DNA of 64,000 nt from Noviherbaspirillum_A sp047237965 (GCF_047237965.1 NZ_JBDFLX010000001.1:3348001-3412000); one strand, 5' to 3'. Counted from the stretch's first letter, positions 7,478 to 18,038 are shown. The notes: generated by a model not told the origin, from the letters alone. Program-made: numbers and translations.

Positions 7478-9283
7478 ATGAAGAACACGTTCCCGAAACT
7501 CCTGTCGTCGCAGATTGCGTTCGACATCGCGCGCACGGTGCTCGATGGCTTCGACAAGCACTACCGGCTGTTCCGCAAGACCAGCATGGCGGGCAAGCAG
7601 CTTTTCGAGCAGGCCGACTGGCTGGCGCTGCAGCAGGGCGCGCGCGACCGCATCGCCTTCTATGACAGGCGGGTGCAGGAATGCGTGCAGGCGCTGGAGG
7701 ACGAATACGACCCGGAAGACCTGACCGACAGCGTCTGGCGCGAGGTCAAGCTGCACTACATCGGCCTGCTCACCAACCACAAGCAGCCGGAACTGGCCGA
7801 AACCTTTTTCACCTCGGTCTGCTGCCACATCCTGCACCGCAGCTACTTTCACAACGACTTCATCTTCGTGCGGCCGGCGGTGTCGACCGACTACATCGAG
7901 CCGGACGAGGCCACGCCGGTCTACCGCGTCTACTACCCCGGCACCGATGGCCTGCGCTACACATTAAAGCGCATCATCACCAACTTCCAGTTGGCCTGCC
8001 CGTTCGCCGACCTCGACCGCGATGTCGGCCTGATCGAAGCGCGGCTGCAGGACCTGTTCGGCGCCGCGCCGGCCGAGGCCAATCTGCAGATCCAGGTGCT
8101 GGCCGGCCTGTTCTACCGCAACAAGGCTGCCTATGCAGTAGGCAAGGTCATCAATGGCAACCGCGAAGATCCTTTCGTGCTACCCATCCTGCACGGCCCT
8201 GATGGACTGTATGTCGATACCGTGCTGTACGACCGCTCGCAGGTGATGGTGATGTTCTCCTTTACCCGCGCCTACTTCCTGGTCGACATGGAAGTGCCGT
8301 CGGCCTATGTGCATTTCCTGCGCACCCTGATGCCCAGCAAGCCGCGCAGCGAGATCTACACGGTGCTGGGCCTGCAGAAGCAGGGCAAGGCGCTGTTCTA
8401 CCGCGACTTCCTGCATCACCTGCGCTATTCATCGGACCGCATTGACATCGCGCCCGGCATACGCGGCCTGGTGATGGTGGTGTTCGCGCTGCCGTCCTTT
8501 CCCTATGTGTTCAAGGTGATCAAGGACTTTATACCGGCGCCCAAGGACACCACGCGCGCGCTGGTCAAGGAAAAGTACCAGCTGGTGAAGAACCATGACC
8601 GCGTAGGCCGCATGGCCGACACGCTGGAATATTCCAACGTCGCCTTCCCGCGCTCGCGCATCACCGACGAGCTGCTGGCTGACCTGAAGAAGGTGGCGCC
8701 CTCGGTGGTCGAGGAAGAGGGCAGCCAGGTCATCATCCGCCACCTGTACATCGAGCGTCGCATGACGCCGCTGAACATCTGGCTGTCCAATGCCGACAAG
8801 GCCGGCAACGACGAGGCCATCGAGCATGGCGTGGTGGAGTACGGCAATGCGATCAAGGAACTGGTGGCGGCCAACATCTTCCCCGGCGACATGCTGTACA
8901 AGAACTTCGGCGTCACCCGCCATGGCCGCGTGGTGTTCTACGACTATGACGAGATCGAGTACATCACCGACTGCAACTTCCGCCGGATTCCGGCGCCGCG
9001 CAACGAGGAAGACGAAATGTCGGACGAGCCCTGGTATCCCGTGGCGAAGAACGACGTGTTCCCGGAACAGTTCGGCACCTTCTTGTTGGGCCATCCCAAG
9101 GTACGCAACTATTTTCTGAAGCATCATGCAGACCTGTTCAGTCCCGAGTACTGGCAGGCGCGCAAGGAGCGCATTCTTTCCGGCTACATGGAAGATGTGT
9201 TCCCGTATCCGCAGTCCTGCCGTTTTCATCAGCAACAGCAGGCGCAATCCTCATTGACTAACCCGGCGGCGCAAGCCGCCTAA
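7478..9283 (+). CDS. aceK: Isocitrate dehydrogenase kinase/phosphatase
   Basis: 601-residue bifunctional enzyme that phosphorylates and dephosphorylates isocitrate dehydrogenase, controlling the branch between the TCA cycle and the glyoxylate shunt. The sequence is AceK-like along its length (SSQIAFDIARTVLDGFDKHYR at the N-terminus, split here as a family landmark; GVVEYGNAIKELVAANIFPGDML and NFGVTRHGRVVFYDYDEIEY in the kinase core). I choose ATG 7478; a GTG at 7424 would add 18 unconserved-looking residues. aceA and aceB are not adjacent. Placement after ivd and before a thiolase puts it among acetyl-CoA-generating genes, which makes metabolic sense since leucine and fatty acid breakdown feed the glyoxylate shunt. 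Confidence 0.95.
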   Translation: MKNTFPKLLSSQIAFDIARTVLDGFDKHYRLFRKTSMAGKQLFEQADWLALQQGARDRIAFYDRRVQECVQALEDEYDPEDLTDSVWREVKLHYIGLLTNHKQPELAETFFTSVCCHILHRSYFHNDFIFVRPAVSTDYIEPDEATPVYRVYYPGTDGLRYTLKRIITNFQLACPFADLDRDVGLIEARLQDLFGAAPAEANLQIQVLAGLFYRNKAAYAVGKVINGNREDPFVLPILHGPDGLYVDTVLYDRSQVMVMFSFTRAYFLVDMEVPSAYVHFLRTLMPSKPRSEIYTVLGLQKQGKALFYRDFLHHLRYSSDRIDIAPGIRGLVMVVFALPSFPYVFKVIKDFIPAPKDTTRALVKEKYQLVKNHDRVGRMADTLEYSNVAFPRSRITDELLADLKKVAPSVVEEEGSQVIIRHLYIERRMTPLNIWLSNADKAGNDEAIEHGVVEYGNAIKELVAANIFPGDMLYKNFGVTRHGRVVFYDYDEIEYITDCNFRRIPAPRNEEDEMSDEPWYPVAKNDVFPEQFGTFLLGHPKVRNYFLKHHADLFSPEYWQARKERILSGYMEDVFPYPQSCRFHQQQQAQSSLTNPAAQAA

Positions 9284-9296
9284 TGGAGAGAGAAAC

Positions 9297-10478
9297 ATGA
9301 ACGACCCCATCGTTATCGTCGGCGCAGCGCGCACCCCCATGGGCGCATTCCAGGGCGATTTTTCTTCGCTGTCGGCCAGCGACCTGGGCGCAGTGGCCAT
9401 CCGCGCCGCGGTCGAGCGCGCCGGCGTGCCGGCCGACCAGGTGCAGGATGTCCTGTTCGGCAACTGCCTGATGGCAGGCCAGGGCCAGGCCCCGGCGCGC
9501 CAGGCGGCGATCAAGGCCGGCATCCCGGTATCGGCCGGCGCGGTCACGATGTCCAAGATGTGCGGCTCGGCGATGCAGGCGGTGATCTATGGCCATGATT
9601 CCATCGTTGCCGGCACCAACGACGTGGTGGTGGCGGGCGGCATGGAGTCGATGACCAATGCCCCTTACCTGATCCCGAAGGCGCGCGGCGGCTACCGCAT
9701 CGGCCACGGCATGATGTACGACCACATGATGCTGGACGGCCTCGAAGACGCCTATGAGAAGGGCCGCTCGATGGGCACCTTCGCCGAGGAATGCGTGGCC
9801 AAGTATCAGTTCTCGCGCGCCGACCAGGACGCCTTCGCGATCGACTCGGTCAAGCGCGCGCAGGCCGCCACCGCCGACGGTTCCTTCCAGTGGGAGATCG
9901 CCCCGGTGACGGTGTCGGGCCGCAATGGCGACACCGTGATCGACAAGGACGAAGGCCCGTTGAAGGCCAAGCTGGACAAGATCGGCGCGCTGAAGCCGGC
10001 CTTCAAGAAGGACGGCACCATTACCGCCGCCTCGTCTTCCTCGATCAACGACGGCGCCGCCGCGCTGGTGCTGATGCGTGAATCGACCGCGAAGAAGCTG
10101 GGCTGCACGCCGCTGGCGAAAATCGTCGCGCACACCCGTCATTCGCAGGAGCCGAACTGGTTCACCACCGCGCCGGTGGGCGCGATTGCCAAGCTGTATG
10201 AAAAGACTGGCTGGAACACCAAGGAAGTCGATCTGTTCGAAGTCAACGAGGCATTTGCCGCGGTGGCAATGGCGGCGATGAACGAGCATGGCATCTCGCA
10301 CGACAAGATCAACATCCACGGCGGCGCCTGTGCGCTGGGCCATCCTATCGGCGCATCGGGCGCGCGCATCATCGTCACGCTGATTGGCGCGCTGAAGAAG
10401 ACCGGCGGCAAGCGCGGCGTGGCGGCGCTGTGCATCGGCGGCGGCGAAGCCACCGCGATGGCCATCGAGATGATGTAA
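9297..10478 (+). CDS. Acetyl-CoA C-acyltransferase (thiolase)
   Basis: 393-residue thiolase. The nucleophilic cysteine is Cys89 in SKMCGSAMQAV; the other signatures NEAFAAVAMAAM, GGACALGHPIGASGARI and CIGGGEATAM carry the catalytic His and second Cys. A ribosome site GGAGAG precedes ATG 9297, 13 bases after aceK. Length and motifs fit biosynthetic/degradative acetoacetyl-CoA thiolases (AtoB/PhaA type); exact chain-length preference is not readable. In context it would cleave acetoacetyl-CoA, the end product of leucine breakdown through HMG-CoA lyase. Confidence 0.92.
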   Translation: MNDPIVIVGAARTPMGAFQGDFSSLSASDLGAVAIRAAVERAGVPADQVQDVLFGNCLMAGQGQAPARQAAIKAGIPVSAGAVTMSKMCGSAMQAVIYGHDSIVAGTNDVVVAGGMESMTNAPYLIPKARGGYRIGHGMMYDHMMLDGLEDAYEKGRSMGTFAEECVAKYQFSRADQDAFAIDSVKRAQAATADGSFQWEIAPVTVSGRNGDTVIDKDEGPLKAKLDKIGALKPAFKKDGTITAASSSSINDGAAALVLMRESTAKKLGCTPLAKIVAHTRHSQEPNWFTTAPVGAIAKLYEKTGWNTKEVDLFEVNEAFAAVAMAAMNEHGISHDKINIHGGACALGHPIGASGARIIVTLIGALKKTGGKRGVAALCIGGGEATAMAIEMM

Positions 10479-10481
10479 GCC

Positions 10482-11153
10482 ATGCCAGCCGCACTGGTGA
10501 TGGGCGCCTCGCGCGGCATCGGCCGGGAACTGGTACGCCAGTTGCTGGCCGCCAGCTGGCAGGTGCATGCCACCGCGCGCGCGGATGCGGCGCTGTCCGA
10601 GCTGCAGGCGGCCGGCGCGATGCCCCTGAAGCTGGACGTGACGCGGCCGGAGTCGCTGGCTGGGCTGGGCTGGCAGCTTGACGACGTCAAGCTGGACCTG
10701 GCGATCTACGTCGCCGGCGTCTATGGCCCGCCGCACCAGGGCGCGACTGCGCCGCCGACCCAGGCCGACTTCGATGCCGTGATGCATGCCAATGTGCTGG
10801 GGGCGATGCAGGCGTTGCCGCTGGTGGCGCCGATGGTGGAGCAGGCGGGTGGACGGTTCGTGGTCATCAGCAGCGAGATGGGCAGCATAGGCGGGACCGA
10901 AAGCAGCCATGGCTGGATCTATCGCGCGTCCAAGGCTGCGCTGAACATGGCGGTGAAGAGTGCCTCCTTCGATTATCCGAAGGCGACCTTGCTGGCGATG
11001 TCGCCGGGGTGGGTGAGGACGGACATGGGGGGCGAGGATGCGTCGCTGTCGGTGGAGGACAGCGTGGCGGGGATGCTGAAGGTGATTTTGGCGCGGCGGC
11101 GCGAAGAGAGCGGTAGCTTCTGGAATCATGCCGGGAGGCAGGTGGCGTGGTGA
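10482..11153 (+). CDS. SDR family oxidoreductase
   Basis: 223-residue short-chain dehydrogenase starting 3 bases after the thiolase stop. Cofactor motif MGASRGIGRE at residues 7-16, VAGV in place of the usual NAG motif, catalytic Ser in VISSEMGSIGG and YRASKAALN with Tyr and Lys. Somewhat short and with an unusual NAG variant, resembling the CsgA/sniffer-like subgroup of SDRs. Substrate unknown. Codon use becomes G-richer at the end, just before the repeat element. Confidence 0.88.
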   Translation: MPAALVMGASRGIGRELVRQLLAASWQVHATARADAALSELQAAGAMPLKLDVTRPESLAGLGWQLDDVKLDLAIYVAGVYGPPHQGATAPPTQADFDAVMHANVLGAMQALPLVAPMVEQAGGRFVVISSEMGSIGGTESSHGWIYRASKAALNMAVKSASFDYPKATLLAMSPGWVRTDMGGEDASLSVEDSVAGMLKVILARRREESGSFWNHAGRQVAW

Positions 11154-11348
11154 CGGGAGGGGCTCTGCCGGGCGGGGCTTTGTAGCGTGCAATGTCCTTT
11201 CGGGGTGGAGCCTATGAGCTGCGACACCTTAGCGAAGTTGCAGTTGCAGTTGCTTTTGACGTACGCGCAGCGACAGTTGCAGTTGCAGTTGCAGTTGCAG
11301 TTGCAGTTGCTTTTGAAGTTGCTTTTGAAGTTGCCGTTGCTTTTAAAT

Positions 11349-11604
11349 CCCGTTGAGCGCGCCGTGACGTCGGTGCGTGGAGCGGGAAAAGGTGCGGCGT
11401 CTGTCTGAGCCAAGCGCAGCTTGGCGAGTTTAGCCGCGCCCCGCTCCATGCATCGACGGCACGGGAACCCTCGCGCAGCGAGGGCGCGATCACCGGGTCG
11501 CCTTTTCTTGCCTACTTCTTTTGGCGAAGCAAAAGAAGTAGGTCGCCCGCCGGGGCGAACTCCCGGCCTGGTCATGACGATAGTGCAGTCGCGTTGCTTC
11601 ACCC
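11349..11604 (+). repeat. Structured unit, subtype B (copy 2, left arm)
   Basis: Same hairpin order as the other units. The 25 bp stem pairs 11362-11386 with 11440-11464 (22 Watson-Crick, two wobbles, one mismatch). CCCTCGC/GCGAGGG hairpin at 11468-11484. Perfect 13 bp AT-rich stem 11511-11523 / 11530-11542 with loop GCGAAG. Compared with subtype A, four positions of the long stem and one of the GC hairpin are changed on both strands so that pairing is kept. Confidence 0.8.
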
Positions 11605-11675
11605 GCCGTAAAGACGTCACTGCAAAGCAGCAGTTGCTTTTGAAGTTGATGTTTGAAGTTTGAAGTTTCAATACG

Positions 11676-11705
11676 AACATCAACATCAACATCAACATCA
11701 ACATC
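11676..11705. repeat. AACATC hexamer array in the spacer of copy 2
   Basis: Five tandem copies of AACATC in the spacer between the two units. Copy 1 has only GTTGTT-like remnants here, so the array length differs between the otherwise matching spacers. Confidence 0.85.
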
Positions 11706-11729
11706 GACAGTGCTGCCCAGGCGTTGCCA

Positions 11730-11982
11730 GGTGACGCAAGGCGGCTGCACTGCCGTGGAGACAAGCCGGGAGTCCGTCCCGGCAGCCGGGTCACTTTTTT
11801 TGCTTCGCCAAAAAAAGTAACCAAAAAAAGGCGACCCGGTGATCGCGCCCCGCTAACGCGGGGTTCCCGTGTCAGCGGTACCCGGAGCGGGGCGCGGCTA
11901 AACTCGCCAAGCTGCGCTTGGCTCAGACAGACGCCGCACCTTTTCCCGCTCCGGGCACCGCTGACACGGCGCGCTCAACGGG
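11730..11982 (-). repeat. Structured unit, subtype A (copy 2, right arm)
   Basis: Reverse-orientation unit, close to the left arm of copy 1 (AT-rich stem of the GGTTAC/GTAACC form, CCCCGC/GCGGGG hairpin, CCCGGAGCGGG in the long stem). It ends with GGCGCGCTCAACGGG. Confidence 0.78.
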
Positions 11983-12031
11983 ACTTCACTGCAACGGCAA
12001 CTGCAACTGCAACTGCAACTGCAACTGCAAC

Positions 12032-12148
12032 TGTCGCTGCGCGTACGTCAAAAGCAACGGCAACTGTCGCTGCGCGTACGTCAAAAGCAACGGCAACTGT
12101 CGCTGCGCGTACGTCAAAAGCAACGGCAACTGTCGCTGCGCGTAACTG
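12032..12148. repeat. 33 bp tandem repeat (copy 2), three full units and a partial
   Basis: Units start at 12032, 12065, 12098 and 12131 (partial). Each consists of TGTCGCTGCGCGTACGTC followed by AAAAGC and two Asn-type hexamers. The period of 33 equals 11 codons. The same unit is repeated six times at 29333-29530; single copies in the reverse sense lie in the left flanks of all three elements (near 1348, 11258 and 28591). The array ends 47 bases before the acyl-CoA dehydrogenase start, so it is in that gene's upstream region. Confidence 0.88.
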
Positions 12149-12194
12149 CATCAATGATGTCGCCATCGCGACCAACCAGAAAGGAGACCTTCTC

Positions 12195-13325
12195 ATGGTC
12201 CTATCAGAACAGCACCAGATGATCCGCGATGCCCTCCGTACCTTCTCCCGCGAGCGGCTCGCCCCGAACGCCGCCCGGTGGGACCGCGAGCATCATTTCC
12301 CAAAGGAGGAACTGAAGGAACTCGCCGCCCTCGGCGCCTTCGGGGTCGCGGTGCCCGAGGAGCTGGGCGGTGCGGGACTGGACTATGTCGCGCTGGCGCT
12401 GGTGCTGGAAGAAATCGCCGCCGGCGACGGCGGAACCTCGACCGTGATTTCAGTGAATAACTGCCCGGTGTGCAGCATCGCGATGATGTATGCCAACCCC
12501 GCCCAGCAGCAGCAGTGGCTGCGCCCGCTGGCACAGGGCGAGATGCTGGGCGCGTTCTGCCTGACCGAGCCGCATGCCGGCAGCGATGCCTCGTCGCTGA
12601 AGACGACAGCCGTGCGCGACGGCGACCATTACGTGCTCAACGGCGTCAAGCAATTCATCACCAGCGGCAAGCATGCCGATGTCGCCATCGTGATGGCCGT
12701 GACCGATAGGGAGGCGGGCAAGAAGGGCATCAGCGCCTTCTGGGTGCCCACCGCCACCCCCGGTTATATCGTGGCGCGGCTGGAAGAGAAGATGGGCCAG
12801 CATTCCTCGGACACCGCGCAGATCATCTTCGAGAACTGCCGGGTGCCGGCGCGGAACCTGATCGGCGAGGAAGGCATGGGCTATCGCATCGCGCTGTCGG
12901 GACTGGAAGGCGGCCGCATCGGTATTGCCTCCCAGGCGGTCGGCATGGCACGCGCGGCGTTCGAGGCGGCGCTGGCATATGCGAAGGAGCGCACCAGCTT
13001 CGGCCAGACGCTGTTCGAGCACCAGGCCGTGCAGTTCCGGCTGGCCGACATGGCCACGCAGATCGAGGCGGCGCGGCAGATGATCCTGCATGCGGCCAGC
13101 ATGAAGGACGCCGGGCTGCCCTGCCTGAAGGAAGCGGCGATGGCCAAGCTGTTTGCCACCGAGATGGCCGAGCGGGTCTGCTCGGATGCGATCCAGGTGC
13201 ATGGCGGCTATGGCTACGTCAGCGACTTTCCGGTCGAGCGCATCTACCGCGATGTGCGCGTCTGCCAGATCTACGAGGGAACCAGCGACATCCAGAAAAT
13301 ACTGATTGCCCGCGCGCTGGGCTAA
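12195..13325 (+). CDS. Acyl-CoA dehydrogenase
   Basis: 376-residue FAD acyl-CoA dehydrogenase, short/branched-chain type. The start is ATG 12195 with AAGGAG at 12181-12186; frames upstream run into the repeat. Family motifs: FCLTEPHAGSDASSLKT (substrate/FAD loop), QVHGGYGYVSDFPVERIYRD, and catalytic Glu361 in IYEGTSDIQ at the C-terminus, the usual position (compare the isovaleryl-CoA enzyme at 6233). First gene of a long plus-strand run reaching to 22534 with small gaps. Substrate undetermined; co-occurrence with HMG-CoA lyase suggests branched-chain or fatty acid breakdown. Confidence 0.93.
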   Translation: MVLSEQHQMIRDALRTFSRERLAPNAARWDREHHFPKEELKELAALGAFGVAVPEELGGAGLDYVALALVLEEIAAGDGGTSTVISVNNCPVCSIAMMYANPAQQQQWLRPLAQGEMLGAFCLTEPHAGSDASSLKTTAVRDGDHYVLNGVKQFITSGKHADVAIVMAVTDREAGKKGISAFWVPTATPGYIVARLEEKMGQHSSDTAQIIFENCRVPARNLIGEEGMGYRIALSGLEGGRIGIASQAVGMARAAFEAALAYAKERTSFGQTLFEHQAVQFRLADMATQIEAARQMILHAASMKDAGLPCLKEAAMAKLFATEMAERVCSDAIQVHGGYGYVSDFPVERIYRDVRVCQIYEGTSDIQKILIARALG

Positions 13326-13357
13326 AAAGCGCGAACCAAAACGACAAGGAGACTCCC

Positions 13358-13975
13358 ATGGCCGGACCGATCGACTTCTACTTCGACTTTTCCTCGCCCT
13401 ATGCCTATTTCGCCGCCAGCCGCATCGAGCAGCTGGCGGTCGACAATGGCCGGCTGGTGCAATGGCATCCGGTGCTGCTCGGCGTGGTGTTTCGCACCGT
13501 CGGCACCGCGGCGCTGACCAGCTACCCGCTCAAGGGCGAGTATTCCTTCCATGATTTCGAGCGCACTGCGCGCTTTCACGGCATACCGTACAATCGGCCG
13601 CCGCGTTTTCCGCTGCCGACCCAGGTCGCCGCCCGCGCCATGCTGTGGACCGCCGAGCACGTCGGCGAGGCGCGCGCCATCGAACTGGCGCAGGCGCTGT
13701 TTCGCGCCATGTTCGTCGATGGCGTGGCGATCGACGAGGAGAAGGAAGTGACCAGGATCGGGGCCGCGCTCGGCCTGGACCCGGATGCGCTGGCGGCGGG
13801 GCAGGACAGCGCGCCGGTGCGCGAGCGGCTGCGCGCCGAAACCCAGGATGCGCTGGCGCGCGGCGTGTTCGGCGCGCCCTTCATGATCGTGGATGGGGAA
13901 TCCTTCTGGGGATTCGATCGTTTCAACCAGCTCGACGCCTTTCTCAAGGGCGTCCTGCAACGCACAGGAGAATAA
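13358..13975 (+). CDS. 2-hydroxychromene-2-carboxylate isomerase family protein
   Basis: 205-residue DsbA-fold protein of the kappa glutathione transferase/HCCA isomerase family. The opening FYFDFSSPYAYFAA has Ser where DsbA proteins have the CxxC, as is standard in this family, where the serine activates glutathione. FGAPFMIVDGESFWGFDR near the C-terminus carries the cis-proline loop. It starts 32 bases after the acyl-CoA dehydrogenase with GGAG upstream. True HCCA isomerase acts in naphthalene breakdown, but no such pathway is here, so the role is more likely glutathione-dependent isomerisation or detoxification. Confidence 0.9.
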   Translation: MAGPIDFYFDFSSPYAYFAASRIEQLAVDNGRLVQWHPVLLGVVFRTVGTAALTSYPLKGEYSFHDFERTARFHGIPYNRPPRFPLPTQVAARAMLWTAEHVGEARAIELAQALFRAMFVDGVAIDEEKEVTRIGAALGLDPDALAAGQDSAPVRERLRAETQDALARGVFGAPFMIVDGESFWGFDRFNQLDAFLKGVLQRTGE

Positions 13976-13979
13976 GGCT

Positions 13980-14390
13980 ATGACACTGACGACAGGCTAC
14001 AAGACCATGGTGGAGCAGGCCGAATCGCGCATCAAGGCCTATACCGTGCAGGAAGTGCAGCAGAAGCTGGCCGACCCGCGTGTGCAGCTGGTGGACCTGC
14101 GCGACGTGCGCGAGCTGGAACGGGAAGGCGTGATACCGGGCGCCTTCCATGCGCCGCGCGGCATGATTGAATTCTGGATCGACCCCGAGTCGCCGTATTT
14201 CAAGCCGCTCTTCGGCGAAGACCGCGAGTTCATCTTCTTCTGCGCCGCCGGCTGGCGCAGCGCGCTCACCACCGACACCGTGCAGACCATGGGCCTGAAG
14301 CCGGTGGCGCATATCGCCGGCGGCTTCTCCGCCTGGAAGGCGGCCGGCGCGCCGGTCGAGCAGAAGCCGGCAAAGGCCGCCAAGGCATGA
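13980..14390 (+). CDS. Rhodanese-like domain protein
   Basis: 136 residues with one rhodanese domain: VQLVDLRDVRELEREGVIPG, then the catalytic loop FFCAAGWRSA whose cysteine carries persulfide, and HIAGGFSAWKAAG. Start ATG 13980 is 4 bases after the previous stop with GGAG-like sequence upstream; a longer in-frame start only reads into the previous gene. The product would be a cytoplasmic single-domain sulfurtransferase. Its position a few genes upstream of the sulfur-inserting biotin synthase could matter, but that is inference. Confidence 0.9.
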   Translation: MTLTTGYKTMVEQAESRIKAYTVQEVQQKLADPRVQLVDLRDVRELEREGVIPGAFHAPRGMIEFWIDPESPYFKPLFGEDREFIFFCAAGWRSALTTDTVQTMGLKPVAHIAGGFSAWKAAGAPVEQKPAKAAKA

Positions 14391-14785
14391 AGCAGCGCGG
14401 CGCATCCACGGCATGCCCGTGCGGCGGCGGGCAGTATGACAGCTGCTGCGGCCGCTGGCATCGCGGCGCGCCCGCGCCAACGGCGGCCGAACTGATGCGC
14501 TCGCGCTACAGCGCCTATGCGATGGGCCTCCATGACTACCTGGCGGCAACCTGGCATCCGCGCACCCGGCGGCCGCTGTCCGAGCTGCAGGAAGATGGCG
14601 CGGCCCGCTGGCTGGGGCTGGAACTGCGTGCGGCCGAGGAACGCGGGGACGAGGCGACGGTCGAATTCGTCGCCCGCTACAAGACCGGCGGGCGCGCCCA
14701 CCGCCTGCATGAAGTCAGCCGCTTTCTGCGCGAACAAGGGCGCTGGTTTTACCTTGACGGCACTTTTCCAGAAAGACAGGCATGA
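14387..14785 (+). CDS. YchJ-like SEC-C motif protein
   Basis: 132 residues. The N-terminus has a zinc-binding cysteine cluster (CPCGGGQYDSCCGRWHRG), the YchJ/UPF0225 arrangement with a SEC-C-like motif, followed by LMRSRYSAYAMGLHDYLAATW typical of the family's NTF2-like domain. The start overlaps the rhodanese stop (ATGA) and the stop overlaps the bioA start (ATGA), so it is translated as part of a coupled chain. Function unknown. Confidence 0.88.
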   Translation: MKQRGASTACPCGGGQYDSCCGRWHRGAPAPTAAELMRSRYSAYAMGLHDYLAATWHPRTRRPLSELQEDGAARWLGLELRAAEERGDEATVEFVARYKTGGRAHRLHEVSRFLREQGRWFYLDGTFPERQA

Positions 14786-16118
14786 CGACAACACCGAACA
14801 GCAGCGCCAGCGATGAATGGATGGCGCGCAGCCTCAAAAGCGTGTGGCACCCCTGCACGCAGATGCAGCACCATGAAACCATGCCGCTGGTGGCCCTGTC
14901 CCATGGCCGCGGCGCATGGCTGTACGACCACGAGGGGCAGCGCTATCTCGACGCCATCAGTTCCTGGTGGGTCAACCTGTTCGGCCATGCGAATGCCCGC
15001 ATCAATGCCGCGCTGAAGGACCAGCTCGACCTCCTGGAGCATGCGATGCTGGCCGGCTTCACCCATGAGCCGGTGGTGATGCTGTCCGAGCAGCTGTCGG
15101 CCCGCACCGGCGGCGCGCTCGGGCATTGCTTCTATGCGTCCGACGGCGCGTCGGCGGTGGAGATCGCGCTGAAGATGAGCTTTCATTCCTGGCGCAACCA
15201 GGGTTACACCGACAAGCTGGAATTCGTCTGCCTGCAGGGCAGCTACCACGGCGAGACCATCGGCGCGCTGTCGGTAACCGACGTGAAGCTGTTCCGCGAC
15301 GCCTACGGGCCGCTGCTGCGCGGCGTGCATGTGGTGCCGACGCCGGATGCGCGCAATGCGCTGGATGGCGAGACGCCGGTGGACGTGGCCATGCGCGCCG
15401 CCGCGGCGCTGGAAACCCTGCTGCAGCAGCGCGCCGGCCGCATTGCCGCCATCATCGTCGAGCCGCTGGTGCAGTGCGCGGCCGGCATGGCCATGCATGA
15501 CCCGGCCTACCTGCGTGAGGTGCGCAAGCTGTGCGACCGTTACGGCGTGCACCTGATCGCCGACGAGATCGCGGTCGGCTGCGGCCGCACCGGCAGCTTC
15601 TTCGCCTGCGAGCAGGCCGGCATCTGGCCCGACTTCCTGTGCCTGTCCAAGGGCATATCCGGCGGCTACCTGCCGCTGTCGCTGGTGATGAGCAGCGATG
15701 CGGTCTACCAGTCGTTCTACGACAACGACATTGCACGCGGCTTCCTGCATTCCCATTCCTATACCGGCAATCCGCTGGCCTGCCGGGCCGCGCTGGCGAC
15801 GCTGGCCATTTTCGACGAGGACGATGTGATCAACCGCAACCGCCAGCGCGCCGCCGAACTGTCGGCCGCGCTGGCGCCGCTGGCGGAGGATGCGCGCATC
15901 GCCAACTTCCGCAACCGCGGCATGATCTGGGCCTTCGATGTGAAGGTCGAGCCGAGCGGCTTCGCACGCCGCTTCTTCACCGCCGCGCTGAAGCATGAGC
16001 TGCTGCTGCGGCCGATCGGCCGCACGGTCTACCTGATGCCGCCCTACGTGCTGGACGAGGCAGAAACCGCGCTGCTGGCCGAGCGCACGATGGCCGTACT
16101 GGACGAGGTGATGCCCGC

Positions 16119-16122
<4 letters not shown>
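14782..16122 (+). CDS. bioA: Adenosylmethionine-8-amino-7-oxononanoate aminotransferase
   Basis: 446-residue PLP aminotransferase that converts KAPA to DAPA using S-adenosylmethionine as amino donor, in biotin synthesis. Visible landmarks: WHPCTQM near the N-terminus, SSWWVNLFGHANARINAAL, GSYHGETIGALS, DEIAVGCGRTG and the PLP lysine Lys290 in CLSKGISGGYLP. Length normal. ATGA overlaps join it to the gene before and to bioF after it, so the order bioA-bioF-bioD-bioB is one operon. Confidence 0.97.
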
Positions 16123-17301
<1,179 letters not shown>

Positions 17302-17312
<11 letters not shown>

Positions 17313-18024
17313 CAGCAGGCAACCCGCCTGGTTCGTTGCCGGCACCGATACCGAGATCGGCAAGACCTTAGTCGCCAGCGCGCTGACCCATGCCTGCGCC
17401 GCCAGCGGCCTGCGCACCGCCGCGATGAAGCCGGTCGCGGCCGGTGCCGAGTGGCGCGACGGCGAACTGCATAACGACGACGTGGCCCAGCTTGCCGCCG
17501 CCGACAGCGCCGGCCTGCCGCGCGCCTGGACCACGCCCTACCTGCTGCGCGAAGCCGCGGCGCCGCATATCGCGGCGGCGCTGGAAGGCGTCTCCTTCGA
17601 TCCGGCCCATCTGCTGGCCTGCTATCGCCAGGTGGCCGCCGCCGCCGACGCGGTGGTGGTCGAGGGCGTGGGAGGATTCCGGGTGCCGCTCACCGACGGC
17701 TTCGACACCGCCGACCTGGCGCAATTGCTGGCATTGCCGGTCGTGCTGGTAGTCGGCATGCGGCTAGGCTGCATCAGCCATGCGCTGCTGACCGCCGAGG
17801 CAGTCGCCGCGCGCGGACTGACGCTGGCCGGCTGGGTCGCCAACACGCCGGCTGCGGCCATGCCGCATCTGGACGCCAATATCGAGGCGCTGGCCGCAAG
17901 GCTGCCGGCGCCGCTTCTGGGCCGGGTACCGCGGCTGGCGCAGCCCAGCGCCGCCGCCGCTGCCGCCTGCCTGGACTTCACCTGCCTGCCGGGCTGGCCC
18001 CGGACAGGCGCTGCCTCACTTTGA
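17302..18024 (+). CDS. bioD: Dethiobiotin synthetase
   Basis: 240-residue ATP-dependent carboxylase closing the ureido ring of DAPA to form dethiobiotin. P-loop GTDTEIGKT at residues 14-22, MKPVAAGAEW motif and VEGVGGFRVPL later in the chain are typical. ATG 17302 lies inside the end of bioF and is preceded by GGAGGA at 17289-17294; a longer frame is rejected as an out-of-frame bioF reading. The C-terminal LDFTCLPGW is unremarkable. Confidence 0.96.
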
Positions 18025-18038
18025 AAAAGGACATACCG

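Larger units (their letters stand above)
11237..12148. repeat. Repeat element copy 2 (inverted pair, opposite orientation to copy 1)
   Basis: Fills 11237-12148 of the 11154-12194 gap; 11154-11236 holds nothing I can name. Layout: left hexamer array 11237-11345, unit B 11349-11604, spacer 11605-11729 with an AACATC array, unit A reversed 11730-11982, then hexamers and 33 bp repeats to 12148. The reverse complement of the whole matches copy 1 in order (A, spacer, B), including spacer landmarks around GACGTCTTTACGGCGGGTG and GGGCAGCACTGTCG. Copies 1 and 2 are therefore inverted repeats about 9.2 kb apart. Confidence 0.85.

Noticed and set aside
9258..11192. Long minus-strand frame opposite the thiolase and SDR genes
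   Set aside because: Antisense shadow of GC-rich codons; His/Arg/Gly-rich product without domain; plus-strand genes are clear. The same holds for the frame at 58668-61124 opposite otsA and frames opposite the RTX gene.
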